A model generated the notes under the pieces. That model had not been told where the DNA came from. It ran no database searches and saw nothing but the letters and a program-made list of their open reading frames with translations. The position numbers and the translations under genes are program-made. A DNA stretch of 64,000 bases from Porpolomopsis calyptriformis (Eukaryota > Basidiomycota > Agaricomycetes > Agaricales > Hygrophoraceae). Shown here piece by piece: positions 45,898 to 58,263 of the stretch; positions within the stretch are counted from its first letter, which is position 1, and each line of letters opens with the position of its first letter. The stretch covers positions 3,701,098 to 3,765,097 of the forward strand of contig OX621164.1 in the NCBI GenBank assembly GCA_951640195.1, given 5' to 3'.

Positions 45898-47248
45898 AGG
45901 CTATGTCGCAGTGAAATATGTTTAGATTTTGATTTTTTACAAAGCTACTTCTTCGTTGTATACAGTATGGAACGCAAGATTTGCCTGCTAAGAAAACTTT
46001 AAATGCCGTCAACCTGTCAATCTATGACATGCCGAGGTAAAGGACCTTGGGTACACTGTATGATATTTACTGTTTGAAGTATAGTAATACATGACAATCC
46101 GAACAGAAAAAAAAAAAACCTACACCTTCGCGCTCACGCGAGTATGAGAGACGCGCCCCGATCAAACGATTGAGCTGAACCCGCTCCTTTCGTTTCTGAC
46201 CATATCGGTGACGAAACTTTGCGGGAAAGTTAGCGCGAAGGAGAATCCCACGTTTAAAAAAAACTCACTGGAAGAATTTGCGGGAAACGCGGATAAAAAA
46301 TCGCGCGGCACGGACGGTGAGTGTTTTGAGGAAATGGGCTGGGTCCGAAGGATTTTTACGCGTGACAAATGGCTCGGGGGGATGCTCCGGGAGATGGATG
46401 TTAAGAATGTCACCTCCAGCTAAGTAGAGGTTGCATTGATTGAACTGAATGGCGGACATGGCGGTGGTGAAGCGGGATAGGGCAGCGCAAGAAAGAAAGG
46501 TGGTGTGTAATAGAAAAACAAAGACTTGCTCGCTGTACTCTTTGCAATGTCCCTGCATTGTATGAATGTATGCACTTCGAGTTTCATTGAGGTAGTGATA
46601 TTCTCATCCTAATACTCCCTTGATAAACTTGAGCCTGTTATGTCCCATACAGCTTGTAGTTGAGGAGGAAAGTGTCTGATTCTGTTAGCCAAGTAGGTTC
46701 CTTGGCTGTAGTGTCTGCACTTTACACAGTGATCAGCATGAGCACGAAGGGTTGACGAATGACTCGATGCCTAGAAGTTAGAGTTGTAGCCATTCTTTAG
46801 TGCGTTTCACTGCAATCAGGGTGCTGGTTGAAGTTTCCTGACTTAGTCATTCACTCGTGCCCACTTCAACACAAAGCAGCAATTGAACGACCATCCAGCT
46901 CACAAGTATCGGCTTCGAAACTCACTGAGAGACCTCCAGGTTAACCTAGAGATTGGTTGGTTCACCATGCAAGGCTAATTCAATAGCAATCTGCAACTCA
47001 AGCTCAAATAACCATTACAACGAAAAGAAATTAAATTTGGAGATTAAAGTGAGGTATCTGAATTAAATAAAGGGAATGAAAGCGTACGAGAGTATACGTG
47101 CATGAGTATGATTGAGTGTGCGAGAGTGTATCTAGGAGAACGTATGTGCGAGGAGCGCCGTGCGTATGAAAGCATATGTAAAAGAGCTGTGGATGTGAGA
47201 GCATATGTACGAGAGCAATTATTCAAAGGACATACATGCGGATTGGGA
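45898..47248. other. Intergenic with dispersed repeat and low-complexity stretches
   Basis: No gene supported. Contains the ~90 bp dispersed repeat (45965-46055), a poly(A) run near 46105-46116, a GC-rich stretch (46120-46400) whose frames have no domain, and a GTGCGAGAG/GCATATGT-type degenerate repeat at about 47080-47220. Confidence 0.45.
45965..46055 (+). repeat. Dispersed ~90 bp repeat, copy b
   Basis: Matches 5957-6042 (see there). A poly(A) tract follows about 50 bp downstream here but not at the other copies. Confidence 0.7.
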
Positions 47249-48322
47249 TTACAGTCCGAGAGACGTCAAGGAGATGCTCATATTAGTGAGCTCGCGGTCA
47301 TCGTTCATCGCTGCTGCTTTTGCTGCCGCTTTTTCGTCTTCGGCTTCCCGCAGCATCTGTTCAAGCGATACACCAAAGCGGGGTGCCTTACCAGCTTTTG
47401 CCTTGGGGAGACCTTCCGGAATGTAGTAGCGACAGAATCTATTGCAAAGGTGATCATCGGTGAAATGTTGAAAACAGGCCCCTATGTTGCCACCAGCGAA
47501 GAGGTTTCCGGAGAGTTCACTAAATATCATTCCATGAGTAAAATTGATGTGTGAGCATGCAACAAAATTTACGGGGCTGTTATGATTTGGGGATCAGAAA
47601 GTAGTGATGTACCACCTATTCTCAGGAAATAATCAGAATGCGGAATCAGTTAAATGCGAAAACAAACCTTGAACATCTGAAACGAAAGCCAACTTTTGAG
47701 TCTTCACATATTGAACATGCTGAGCGAAGGCGAGAAATTCGCCTATCTGTTGTCGCTCAAGGTTGTTGGGGTGGGAAAGAGGAGAGCTACGGTCGTTATT
47801 GATGTACTTGAGAAACTCGCCGTCGGTGTCCTCATCAATACACTCCTCAATCAAGAAAGTATGCCGCTCTTTATCGTCTGCAACGGCTAGGGCTACCCGA
47901 ACGAAACGCAATCGAGGAATCGGGAACGATGGAGGACCGCGTTGTGCATTCTCCTGCTCCACAAAGTCATACGCGAGTTGCATCAAAGCTGCACCCCATG
48001 TCGCACAGTACGACTCTACCGTCAACTTCTTTAATTGGGTATGGCTATTATAAACAATGCGGGATGGTGCACGACCGAGCGCCCCATCAGCATCATGATA
48101 AAAGCATTGCTTGACGCACACTTTTGTGGAGGATGAAGTCGACTGGAAGATAGGGATATTGGTATGACCGATGTGTGCAACTTTGAAGGCACCGGCCTTT
48201 GGTTTCATCTTTGGATTGAATGTGATTGTAGCTCGAATGGGGGGTTCTTTTATAACTGTCGCAACGAGACCGTAAGCATGCGGCCATAGGACTCTTACAG
48301 CATGGCCCGACCTCCAGTCCAA
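47249..48322 (-). CDS. Alpha-type protein kinase (MHCK/eEF2K family), 5' end unresolved
   Basis: Three exons are clear. The first (up to 48322) has VKQCFYHDADG, LTVESYCATWGAALMQLAYDF, RFVRVALAVA and TFLIEECIDEDTDGEFLKYI, ending AFVSDVQ. A short exon reads GGTSLLSDPQIITAP. The last has NLFAGGNIGACFQHF and DDHLCNRFCRYY. These match the alpha-kinase fold: nucleotide-binding lysine region, the EE-I strand, the DPQI loop, the Gly-rich GGNIG loop and the His/Cys zinc site. These kinases phosphorylate Ser/Thr and are expanded in Agaricomycetes. The C-terminus is Ala/Lys-rich (EDEKAAAKAAAM). An in-frame stop lies just upstream of 48322, so further 5' exons must exist or have been lost. Confidence 0.8.
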
Positions 48323-48639
48323 TTATCTCTCCCGGGACGGGATGCGAGGGATAGTCATGTATTCAGCGATGCTCATGTCTCACTCCACCGGGCAAGTATT
48401 ACCTCCCGACGCTAGCTTCATTCACTGTGATGATGCCCTGCCTATGCCCTACCAGCGTTATGCGTGGTTCACAACTCCACTGTGGCCATCACCCTTCCAA
48501 CCTCAATAATGATCAAGTATCAGCGGATATTCAGCACCTGTCTCCTTGCGGTGAACAGGGGGAATGGGAATCACCATCAAGTTACTGAGCCATGGCTGAA
48601 ATGAACGAATTCTGTTGGAAGTTAGTGTGGGAGAGGGGT
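48323..48639. other. Gap upstream of the alpha-kinase
   Basis: Expected to hold 5' exons or the promoter of the kinase gene. I could not place any exon with confidence. Confidence 0.3.
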
Positions 48640-49404
48640 CTACACAGTTTCAGTGAACTCCTTCTGAACCCCTCTGTTCCGAACAGAGTGGACTTGACCA
48701 AAATGTGGTTCGGTTCCTTGTACAGCCACAATTGTGCTCTTTGTGGTGCGGTGAAGCAGCTTAGCAATACCAGTTAAGCTGGCGCAGTCTGCTACACTTT
48801 TACGCTGGCAAAGTTAGCCACGCTACCTTACTGTCTAGGCCTCAAGGCAGTAAGGTAGCGTGGCCAGAACCAAGCCAATCGACGGTGAATGGTAGTATAG
48901 CACTATGCAACACCCAGTGGTTGCATAGCACTCGGTGTTCGCTGACGGGACATGACCCCAGTCTGAAAACTAAGAGGAAAGAAAACCAAGCCAACCAACA
49001 GGTGAATGTAGCATAATGCCACGTTACATCTGCTGACTGCATAGCGCATTCGCCATTCGCCATTCATTCGGTGTTCACCTACGGAATGTGAACCTACCCG
49101 TGTGAAGTAAATCAACAAGCCAAAAAATCGAGTGATGAACGGCGGCATAAGACGTGTTACACCCACTGATTGCATCACGCATTTATTCAGTGTTAGCCAA
49201 CAGGACATGAACTTACCGCAGTCTGAAACTAACAGGTCAGTAACACACACTGAGTACATAAGAGTCAGTGTTCGCCGACAGCACGTGAGCGGTCTATAAA
49301 CTAGGAGGCGAGAAAACCAAGCCAATCAACAACTGAACGGTGCAACACCAGCTGAGTGCATAGCGCCGACAGGATATGAACTTACCGAGGTCAGAAACCA
49401 AAAA
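48640..49404 (+). repeat. Dispersed element with palindrome and diverged satellite units
   Basis: Begins with CTCTGTTCCGAACAGAG (about 48675-48691), then a TGCGGTGAAG box and several diverged copies of the satellite monomer (for example CTGACTGCATAGCGCATTCGCC at 49030). It matches 9660-9990 in inverse orientation and leads directly into the regular array. Confidence 0.65.
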
Positions 49405-51715
49405 GCCAGACATTCAACCCAATCGACGGCCAACGATAGCATGACGCCGCGTCGAACCCACTGATTGCATAACGCAGTTATCAGTGTTCATCGAGAGGAG
49501 ATGAATGTACACCGGTCTGCGAATCAAGATGTCAGACAGTGAACGGTGCAACACCGACTGAGTGCATAGCGCATTCGGTGTCCGCCGACAGAATATGAAC
49601 TTACCGAAGTCAGAAACCAACAAGCCAGACATTCAACCCAATTGACGATCCAACGATGGCATGACGCCGCGTCGAACCCACTGATTGCATAACGCAGTTA
49701 TCAGTGTTCATTGAGAGGAGATGAATGTACACCGGTCTGCGAATCAAGATGTCAGACAGTGAACGGTGCAACACCGACTGAGTGCATAGCGCATTCAGTG
49801 TCCGCCGACAGAATATGAACTTACCGAAGTCAGAAACCAACAAGCCAGACATTCAACCCAATTGACGATCCAACGATGGCATGACGCCGCGTCGAACCCA
49901 CTGATTGCATAACGCAGTTATCAGTGTTCATCGAGAGGAGATGAATGTACACCGGTCGGCAAGCCAATCGACAAGTGAGCGATGCAACACCCGTTGACTA
50001 CAGAACGCATTCAGTGTCCGCCGACAGAATATGAACTCACCGAGGTCAGAAACCAACAAGCCAGACATTCAACCCAATTGACGATCCAACGATGGCATGA
50101 CGCCGCGTCGAACCCACTGATTGCATAACGCAGTTATCAGTGTTTCATTGAGAGGAGATGAATGTACACCGGTCTGCGAATCAGGATGTCAGACAGTGAA
50201 CGGTGCAATACCGACTGAGTGCATGGCGCATTCAGTGTCCGCCGACAGAATATGAACTTACCGAGGTCAGAAACCAACAAGCCAGACATTCAACCCAATT
50301 GACGATTCAACGATGGCATGACGCCGCGTCGAACCCACTGATTGCATAACGCAGTTATCAGTGTTCATCGAGAGGAGATGAATGTACACCGGTCTGCGAA
50401 TCAAGATGTCAGACAGTGAACGGTGCAACACCGACTGAGTGCATAGCGCATTCAGTGTCCGCCGACAGAATATGAACTTACCCAGGTCAGAAACCAACAA
50501 GCCAGACATTCAACCCAATTGACGAGCAAACAATGGCATGACACCGCGTCGAACCCACTGATTGCATAACGCAGTTATCAGTGTTCATCGAGAGGAGATG
50601 AATGTACACCGGTCGGCAAGCCAATCGACAAGTGAGCGGTGCAACACCTGTTGACTACAGAACGCATTCAGTGTCCGCCGACAGAATATGAACTCACCGA
50701 GGTCAGAAACCAACAAGCCAGACATTCAACCCAATTGACGATCCAACGATGGCATGACGCCGCGTCGAACCCACTGATTGCATAACGCAGTTATCAGTGT
50801 TTCATTGAGAGGAGATGAATGACACCGGTCTGCGAATCAAGATGTCAGACAGTGAACGGTGCAACACCGACTGAGTGCATAGCGCATTCAGTGTCCGCCG
50901 ACAGAATATGAACTTACCGAGGTCAGAAACCAACAAGCCAGACATTCAACCCAATTGACGAGCAAACGATGGCATGACGCCGCGTAAACCCACTGATTGC
51001 ATAACGCAGTTATCAGTGTTCATCGAGAGGAAATGAATGTACACCGGTCTGCGAATCAAGATGTCAGACAGTGAGCGGTGCAACACCAACTGAGTGCATA
51101 GCGCATTCGGTGTCCGCCGACAGAATATGAACTTACCGAAGTCAGAAACCAACAAGCCAGACATTCAACCCAATTGACGATCCAACGATGGCATGACGCC
51201 GCGTCGAACCCACTGATTGCATAACGCAGTTATCAGTGTTCATCGAGAGGAGATGAATGTACACCGGTCGGCAAGCCAATCGACAAGTGAGCGATGCAAC
51301 ACCCGTTGACTACAGAACGCATTCAGTGTCCGCCGACAGAATATGAACTCACCGAGGTCAGAAACCAACAAGCCAGACATTCAACCCAATTGACGATCCA
51401 ACGATGGCATGACGCCGCGTCGAACCCACTGATTGCATAACGCAGTTATCAGTGTTTCATTGAGAGGAGATGAATGACACCGGTCTGCGAATCAAGATGT
51501 CAGACAGTGAACGGTGCAACACCGACTGAGTGCATAGCGCATTCAGTGTCCGCCGACAGAATATGAACTTACCGAGGTCAGAAACCAACAAGCCAGACAT
51601 TCAACCCAATTGACGAGCAAACGATGGCATGACGCCGCGTAAACCCACTGATTGCATAACGCAGTTATCAGTGTTCATCGAGAGGAAATGAATGTACATC
51701 GGTCTACAAATCAAG
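49405..51715 (+). repeat. 220 bp satellite with three-unit higher-order period
   Basis: GCCAGACATTCAACCC recurs at 49405, 49624, 49844, 50060, 50281, 50501, 50717, 50937, 51156, 51372 and 51592. Spacings are 219, 220, 216, 221, 220, 216, 220, 219, 216 and 220. Every third unit is the 216 bp type, with GACTACAGAACGCATT in place of the usual segment, so the higher-order period is about 656 bp. Each 220 bp unit is itself a dimer: CACTGATTGCATAACGCA...ATGAATGTACACCGGTC answers CGACTGAGTGCATAGCGCA...ATGAACTTACCGAGGTC. Minus-strand frames (MSGLLVSDFGKFIF...) repeat with the array and are not genes. Confidence 0.9.
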
Positions 51716-51718
51716 ATG

Positions 51719-52078
51719 TCAGAAACCGACGGGTGAACGAACAGTTGTATAACGCCGCACACTCACCACCTGCATCCCCAACCCGCTGGCCAATCTGTGT
51801 TTCCTGAGGATGGGTAGGCACTGCTTGCGTATTCCCGGGCGCGAGTATTCGCGCAGTGGTTGAACCCAGAGCCAGAGGAGCGCCTCCTGACTGGACTGTC
51901 TGCATCTCGCATTCAGTAAGAATCGGGAGGGCATAAACAGAGTCGAAATTTTTTCGAACTCAGCCGCCGGGACAAAATGCTTTGTATTATCTTGTTTACG
52001 AATCATTCCATTTTCGTAGAGCGTGAAAGGGGCAGTATATCTCCCGCAGCTTCTTGCTGTCAGCCACCACCTCTCCAC
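51719..52078 (-). other. Coding-like remnant, same strand as the alpha-kinase
   Basis: Two overlapping frames carry protein-like sequence: PFTLYENGMIRKQDNTKHF in one, then YALPILTECEMQTVQSGGAP in another. This suggests a short intron or a frameshift near 51950. It sits upstream of, and on the same strand as, the alpha-kinase, with the satellite in between. It could be the kinase gene's lost 5' part or an unrelated remnant. Confidence 0.25.
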
Positions 52079-52428
52079 TGAGCAGCCTCAGCGGTAACGC
52101 GAGAGGGCACTAAATGAGCAGGCCTTAGGGCGTGTCTATCATTTGAGGCAGCCTGCTGCAACCGACCCCCTTATCCGCCGATACTCCTACCCCTCTCCAC
52201 CTCCTAGAGGGGTCAGAGGACTCAAGGTGGTTCACAACGCTGAACTCAAACTCAACCGAGAATCGCGGAGAGATGGATGTAATCGCCGATTAGTTTAATG
52301 GATCAGAAACACTGATTTAATATTAATCGTGGGGCCATCTTGATTTGAAATTTCAGCGATGGGTATATCTTCTCAACTTTCAAAGATCGGATACACTTAC
52401 AGAGTTGCAAAGTTCACATTGAAATCAT
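52079..52428. other. Intergenic, nothing recognised
   Basis: No gene, repeat or signal stands out. Confidence 0.4.
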
Positions 52429-54010
52429 GGCTACCGCTGATGTTGGCGAGCTCAAAGCAATCGAAAATCAATTTTACGGCCCGATTCTCATTGCGGGTTT
52501 GTGACTTAACCCATCCGCCTCTCGTCTGGTGCTAATTGTGTGGGGACGAAGAGTACTTCACTTTTGCGTGCGTCTGACCGTTCCGATTTGAACACACTTT
52601 TTGATTGGACACAATATAACAGTCTGTTTGGCATAATATATCTCCAAGTGTATCAGTACTTCTTTTCGACTAGAGGACTGGTTAAAGATCCCTTCCACAT
52701 GAAGTTCCTGGTGAGTGATCACCTCGTCATGTCTCCCCTGTTAATTGCTCATTTTCAGGTGGGATTTCAATGGAAAGTAATGCCTTGAGTATGACGGTCG
52801 AGCTTACACCCTCCTAGGTGTCTTGAATGCGTGATTACTGCTGCAATCGCCCATGTGGGCTACACCTTTCTCGTTACAAACTTTGGAGACCCTGCGGCCC
52901 TTGCTACGCCATTCTGGTATGATCTACGCCCTCAGCATTCACAATTCTCCGTAACTCCGATTGATGATTCGATAGGAGTTTCGATGTAGGTGATAGTCTG
53001 CTTCATTATTATTTTATTTTATTACTTTGCACTTTAAATCGATGGTCCCACAGGTGATATATGCTGTGAGGGTGGGTACTTCCGTGATCCTGGCCATGCC
53101 GTTGATATTTACTTGAATGGGATTAATGGGTAGGAACTTCAGATGTTTTGCACACGATGGTGCGCAATACATGGTTGAAAATGTCCTCGTTACTCACTTT
53201 GCGATGGCAGCATGTTCTTGCGTCGACTGTTCATCAGCAAGTGGGCCTCTATAAGCCCACCTACTCCTTCCGCTGATGTTAAAATGATAGTGAGCAAAGG
53301 GAGCATAGTTTTAACAGCGTGGATTGTAAATTCACCAGTTCTTCTCATCGAGACGTTGCTCATGCCTGTTTAGGTAGCCTGGTCGTTAGCCGAGTTCGGT
53401 GAGACGTTAGGGTTAACAAGAGCCACGACACCTAACGAGCAGGTTTCTTTGCAGCGATCGGGACAAGTACGTTCCACTCTCAAATTGATATGATAGGAAT
53501 CTAATAGGAGTGGCAGCCATCACTGTGCAGCTGTTTGTTTCGGAAAATGTTCCTGATGGATCCATGTCGTGATGATTAATTTCCATCTAGCTTTGGTTTC
53601 CGGACCCTTGTGTCGTACCCCAAAGTAAGCAGCAGGTCTAGGACGATTCCAAGATGACCGCTGTGCGCCCTTCTAACTTATTAATAAATTCACCTTCTTC
53701 TCCAGGAGTTTTATAACCTTGCGATTGCGGGTCAAACTTCCTTGTTGGTGGCAGACATAAGCCTCGCTATTGCGCTGTGCTACTATCTGTACAAATCAAG
53801 AACTGGGTTTAGGCGGTGCGCTGCGCCGATTTTATTGTTCGAGCGTTACGCACCTGATAATCTACCTTCAGGATGGACACAATCCTTCGGGTTTTGATGG
53901 TTTACACCGTGAATACCAGTACGCAGAGCTAATGTACATGATTTCTGCCAGTGGTTCACTGTTGCTTATTGCAGCTGTACTCGTCTGGTAAGAAGTTTCT
54001 GATCAGATCA
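52429..54010 (+). pseudogene. Fungal seven-TM protein (DUF6534-like), probably decayed
   Basis: Segments in the right order match the common Agaricomycete membrane family: ENQFYGPILIAG, LFGIIYLQVYQYFFSTRGLVKD, HVGYTFLVTNFGDPAAL, and AGQTSLLVADISLAIALCYYLYKSRTGFRR. Between them are intron-like stretches, but I could not keep one frame across the first and third joins: exon 1 into LFGII gives a stop, and so does the join into CLEC. The usual TDSLI helix after TGFRR is not in frame. It is a decayed copy or carries sequencing errors. The family has no assigned function and sits in a membrane. Confidence 0.5.
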
Positions 54011-54861
54011 GTTCTGATTTGATGAACCAAGCGGTTTAAAATATAGCATTGCTTCGCTGATCTCGTTCGCATTTGTAGGGAGATTTCTCTGCTCGATTGT
54101 GTTAAATGATTAATACCTTCGACAGTTCCAACACGCTAACAACTTCGATTGCTGGCCTGGCCTTGTTGCTCAAAACAAACGTGCGTATGCTTTATATCTT
54201 GCGAGATTGTCTGCGAAAAATGGATCCCATAGTGTACTTCATTTCCTTAATGGCGGGGTGAGTTAAGCGATAATAGATTTGGACCCAAAGCTCATCTCCT
54301 TCCACCAAGTATAATGGCACGAGAAGATTTCCGTGACCAGCAAAACCTTGAACCGCAGGTGTCGATCTGTCTACCACTCACGATAACTTCAACCACCTGC
54401 AGTTCGCCGATCGTAACGATGGACAGGGTTAGCTATCACTCATTTGTTGATATCCTTTTACTTTTGTTAACTTTTCCAGCCGAACACCCAGATGATGGCT
54501 GACGCCGTTAAAAGGGATATCGATATCGAAAATTAGTTGTTATGTATCAGTGTCGGGTGGTTGAAGAAGAAGAAGAAGAAGAAGAAGAAGATGTTGAAGT
54601 GTATGATGATGTCGAGAAGTAACAGAGAATATCCACTGCTTTGCTTTTCAAATTGTGAAATGACCCTAGGAGATTTGGCAGCTGCAAGCTTCCCGCTGGC
54701 GAAGAGGGGTCAACAAGTGGCTGATTTCAGCTTCTGCAGCAGGATCTTTCGCCCACATCAGCCATGGATGTGTGCAACAATATTGACCTGTCTTGGGAAG
54801 TGGTTATGGGGGAAATATATTACAAATTGGCGATTATAGGTCGCTGTATTAGAAAACGAAC
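54011..54861. other. Intergenic; possible pseudogene tail and (GAA)n
   Basis: Scattered hydrophobic segments near 54100-54260 (NTLTTSIAGLALLLKTN) may be the decayed end of the membrane protein. A (GAA)n run lies at about 54566-54591. Confidence 0.4.
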
Positions 54862-55466
54862 CTAGAAGGGAAGGCCTAAGGGGACACGCAAAACGTCCTC
54901 GGGCAAGCTCCAAAACTTCATCTTGCTTGGGTCCAGGATATTGCCCGTGTTGGCAATGAACCTGTCCCGGATCTCGAGATCTATTGGCATCTCCTTGAAG
55001 CGAAGGTTCGGGTTGTTGATGTCATTGGTACGCCTTGTGATGAAGGCATGGACATGATTTCCACCCTGATCATACCAGTCTGCATTGGGAATTGAATGTG
55101 AGCATGTGGGAGAGGTGGAGGAAAATGTGAGGGACATTGGGGCCATGGAAGCAACGTTTTTAAATCTCCACGTCGTGGCTTTAGGGCTCGCCAGCTCATG
55201 AAATTCATCCAGGCTTCGGTAACAGTTAACTGGGGTTCTCCAGGGGCAGGGCCCAAGCCTTGGGCATTGAGGAAACGGACAAGTTCATCCTGGTCAATTG
55301 TGTATCCTGCGAAAATTCTGACCATGCTTTGTCCAAATAGATGTAAGATGTGAGATTGAGATGAAATACTATGCTTTCCAGTGTACAAACCTCGGTAGTG
55401 AGTATTGCTGGGGTGTGTAGGTGGGTGGAGGTCGTTGGGAAAGAGGAAGTAGCCTAACATCTGCAA
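54862..55466 (-). CDS. Hypothetical protein, at least two exons
   Basis: Upstream exon: VRIFAGYTIDQDELVRFLNA, GPAPGEPQLTVTEAWMNFM, WRALKPRRGD. Downstream exon: WYDQGGNHVHAFITRRTNDI, NLRFKEMPIDLEIRDRFIA, then LRVPLGLPF and a stop at 54862. The join near 55155-55075 was not settled. No domain recognised. The composition and codon regularity look coding. A neighbouring gene starts 114 bp away on the plus strand. Confidence 0.4.
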
Positions 55467-55579
55467 ATAAACGAGATCAGCTTTATTTGGGCTGACGGGG
55501 ACAGACGGTAACGGTAGGTAGTATTCTGTCTTCTTCCTCTTGTTCTGCTGCTACTTCAAAGGATGATTGTTGTCTACAG

Positions 55580-56309
55580 ATGGTTGATTTCGACCCAGAG
55601 GATAGCAGGATTCCACAGAAACTTCGAAATAGAATCGCAAGCTGGGCCACAAAGGTGCCTAGGCTGCAGCGCTCACAGTATGGGCCGATAGACAAGTACT
55701 TGAACCTCAAGTTCCCAGATGAGATGGTGAAGCCCCAGGGGCTGATTCGGCAGATAATGTCAGAAGAGGAGGTGGAGATGGTGGTGGGGATGGAGGGCTT
55801 GGTAGAGGAGGATGGGCTGTTGGATGTCGGTAACACGAGTATGATGAGTGTTGATTCGACAGGTATGTTGGCTCAGAAGATGTGGATGGCTCTGATTAAA
55901 GAGCTCTGCAGGACAATATGTCTCGAAACGGGAGCAAAAACGGTACCCGGATTTTATCGTGACAAGCTATTACAACGATGAGGAGAAATACGACAAGGTT
56001 CGGCTGATTATTGAAATCGGCTCGGTTTACAAGCGAGAAGGAGAATCATCGGAGAAGGCGAAAGACGAAATTCAAAAGCAATTACACGATTACATGGTGA
56101 TTCTCGGGGAAGAGGGTGCGCGATGGGCAAAAAGTGTGCTTGGTGTGGCGATACTGGGAACCGAGGTTTGTTTTAGTCGGCCACGGAGGCAGGGTGGGTC
56201 GATCGCGTTTACGAAACCTTCGAAGTGGTATAGTTTGTATGACGGGATGTTTGTGAAGGAGATCAACAAGGTAGCGATGATGTGCAAAGAGGACGGGGGT
56301 GAGGATTAG
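55580..56309 (+). pseudogene. Hypothetical protein broken by a one-base frameshift
   Basis: The first frame (ATG 55580) runs MVDFDPEDSRIPQKLRNRIAS to CLETGAKTVP, then loses sense and stops at 55981. From about 55953 the next frame continues smoothly as DFIVTSYYNDEEKYDKVRLI and ends at 56309. There are too few bases for an intron, so one extra base near 55949-55953 (ACCCGGATTTT) is the simplest cause. It may be a real mutation or a base-calling error. No domain recognised. Confidence 0.5.
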
Positions 56310-57696
56310 GTGTATGTATACGGAGATGGTGTATTTGTACAGCGATGTAAATGTAGGATGTAGGATTTGGATTTGGATTTGGATATGGGTAGTGCAAGAC
56401 AATGAACAGGCGAAGGGGTCGAGCCAACTAAATTATCAGGTTATTGGGAGGGTGTTACTGCGTTTGTTTGCGCTAAGGGCCTCAACGACCCCTGGATCCA
56501 TCATCTGTGATTTTGGATTTTGGTCTAGAACGTTGTCTTTCTCCACACATCCCGCATTATGCCCAGCCCCAGATCCAGTATATCCCGATCCCTCCCCATC
56601 TGTTTCTGCCCAGTCCAATGCTATCAGGATGAAACCTGCTATCAATATTGGTTCACCAGGCCAACATCTGGCACGACATCCTCGGATGCCTCCCAATACG
56701 GACTACAACTTGGGAATCTGTGTTAAGGAAGACTCGAGGTCTCTGCCCGAGAATTCAGATTCCGGTCATGCAAATCTCTTGAAGGGAGAGAAAGCACATA
56801 CTCATAGGAAACTCCGTGAGAAAGAGGACAAGAATGATCTGGAACCTATGCAATCCACAGCTTTGCGAGTGCCTGTGGCCACTGAGCCCACCAATAGGGT
56901 TTTAAATGACCATTCAGCTTACAAGGGTCATGGAAGGTACGCTCAGCAAGTTTCCAAGTGCGTCTTGTCTCTTGTGTTGTTCTTTGACCAGCATTCAACA
57001 TAAACTATGTCGTACCAAAACCACGATAAACACCCTTTACACTATAGATCCTGCTCACAACGAAGGGTGTGACTTTGCGTACGAGGAAGTTGTGAGAGGG
57101 AAGGAAGACCGACAGAAAATGGATGCGGGAGATTGCAAGAGCTGCCGTGACGTGGGTGCTTCCGCCTTACCATTTCATTGCAGCTGTTGAATTAATCGAT
57201 CTGAAGTATTACGAAGCCATTGGGACCCTTCCAGATAGATTACAGCCTCCACTTTGACGCTCGCGCTCGCCGTCACCTGTATGACGGTGTCAGCATCGCG
57301 GCCTCGCTGCCATTGCTCTAATGGACGTAGATACAAATACGGAGTTTGATGAGGGACGCCAGCGGGCACATAGATGCAGATGGTGCGCGCACGACACTAG
57401 GGTATTGGAATATTGGATTCTTGAATACGCAAGAGGTGTCGGAGATCAACGAAAAAGCGAAAGAGATGCACAGGGTGAAAATGGTGAAGGTAAAAGGGGA
57501 GGTTGTGAGAGGGGCTACACATTTTAGAATAGATATTGTTGACACAGCTCATTCACCGACTTGCCTCCATTGTCATTCCTTCAATGGGACCGAAGTCGAT
57601 CTCAACCTCAATACCTCTCCCCTACCGCATCTGGTCAATCTTCATCTTTTGGAGTACCATTGGCCGGGGGTGATTCATCTACTGGTTATCATGCTA
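56310..57696. other. Region without a supported gene
   Basis: The long open frame 56299-57003 is low in complexity (Ser/Pro/His) and has no domain. The frame from 57346 leads into the TPR remnant. A GGATTT-type tandem run lies at about 56365-56385. Nothing else recognised. Confidence 0.35.
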
Positions 57697-58127
57697 ACTG
57701 GCTGTGAGAAACATCTGGGTGCTGACCCCTCCGCGCTTACGCTGGTAATCAATCTTGCATTTATTTACGAGTCGCAAGGACAATATGACAAGGCTGAGAC
57801 CCTTTACAAGCGGGCGTTAGCTGCCTCCGAGGAACACCTGGGTGCCGACCACCCATCCACGCTTGCGTTGGTGAACAACTCATAGCGACAATATGACAAG
57901 GCTAAGACCCTCCACAGGCAGGCATTAGTTGGCTCCAAGCGTTATCTGGATGCTGACCACCCAGACACACTTACATCGCTATCGCTGAACAACCTCGCAT
58001 TTGTTTGCAATTCACAAGAACCACACGACAGGGCTAAGGCACTCTTCAAGTGGGCACCAGCTGGCTGCGAGGAACATCTTGGCGTCAATCACCCATCCAA
58101 GTTTATGTGGCTGGCTATTTGCTGCTG
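57697..58127 (+). pseudogene. TPR repeat remnant (NLR-type tail)
   Basis: Three tandem ~42-residue units of the kinesin-light-chain TPR type are readable: GADPSALTLVINLAFIYESQ...DKAETLYKRALAASEEHL, then DKAKTLHRQALVGSKRYL, then DRAKALFKWAPAGCEEHL. The first unit is followed by an in-frame TAG at about 57883, and later units contain indels. Such arrays end many fungal NB-ARC/NACHT immune-type proteins. No nucleotide-binding part is attached here. Confidence 0.65.
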
Positions 58128-58263
58128 AATTCATGAAACTCATCCGTGAGCGGTGATCCGGTAGCATGTGGGATTACTCTGTAGCTACAGCAGAAAGACA
58201 AAGGGCACACACCAAAAGGAATGTACAAAAGAAAGGGTCCGGTCGATCCTTTGTTTATACGGC

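Noticed and set aside
46162..46423. GC-rich stretch as a transferred bacterial gene
   Set aside because: Frames on both strands are short and show no motif. Base composition alone is not enough.
49414..51164. Repeated minus-strand frames starting MSGLLVSDFGKFIF in the 220 bp array
   Set aside because: They recur with the satellite period, have no domain and end at the same satellite positions. They are by-products of the repeat.
56299..57003. 234-residue open frame as a gene
   Set aside because: Low-complexity Ser/Pro/His sequence, no domain, begins in a GGATTT run. Left as unassigned.
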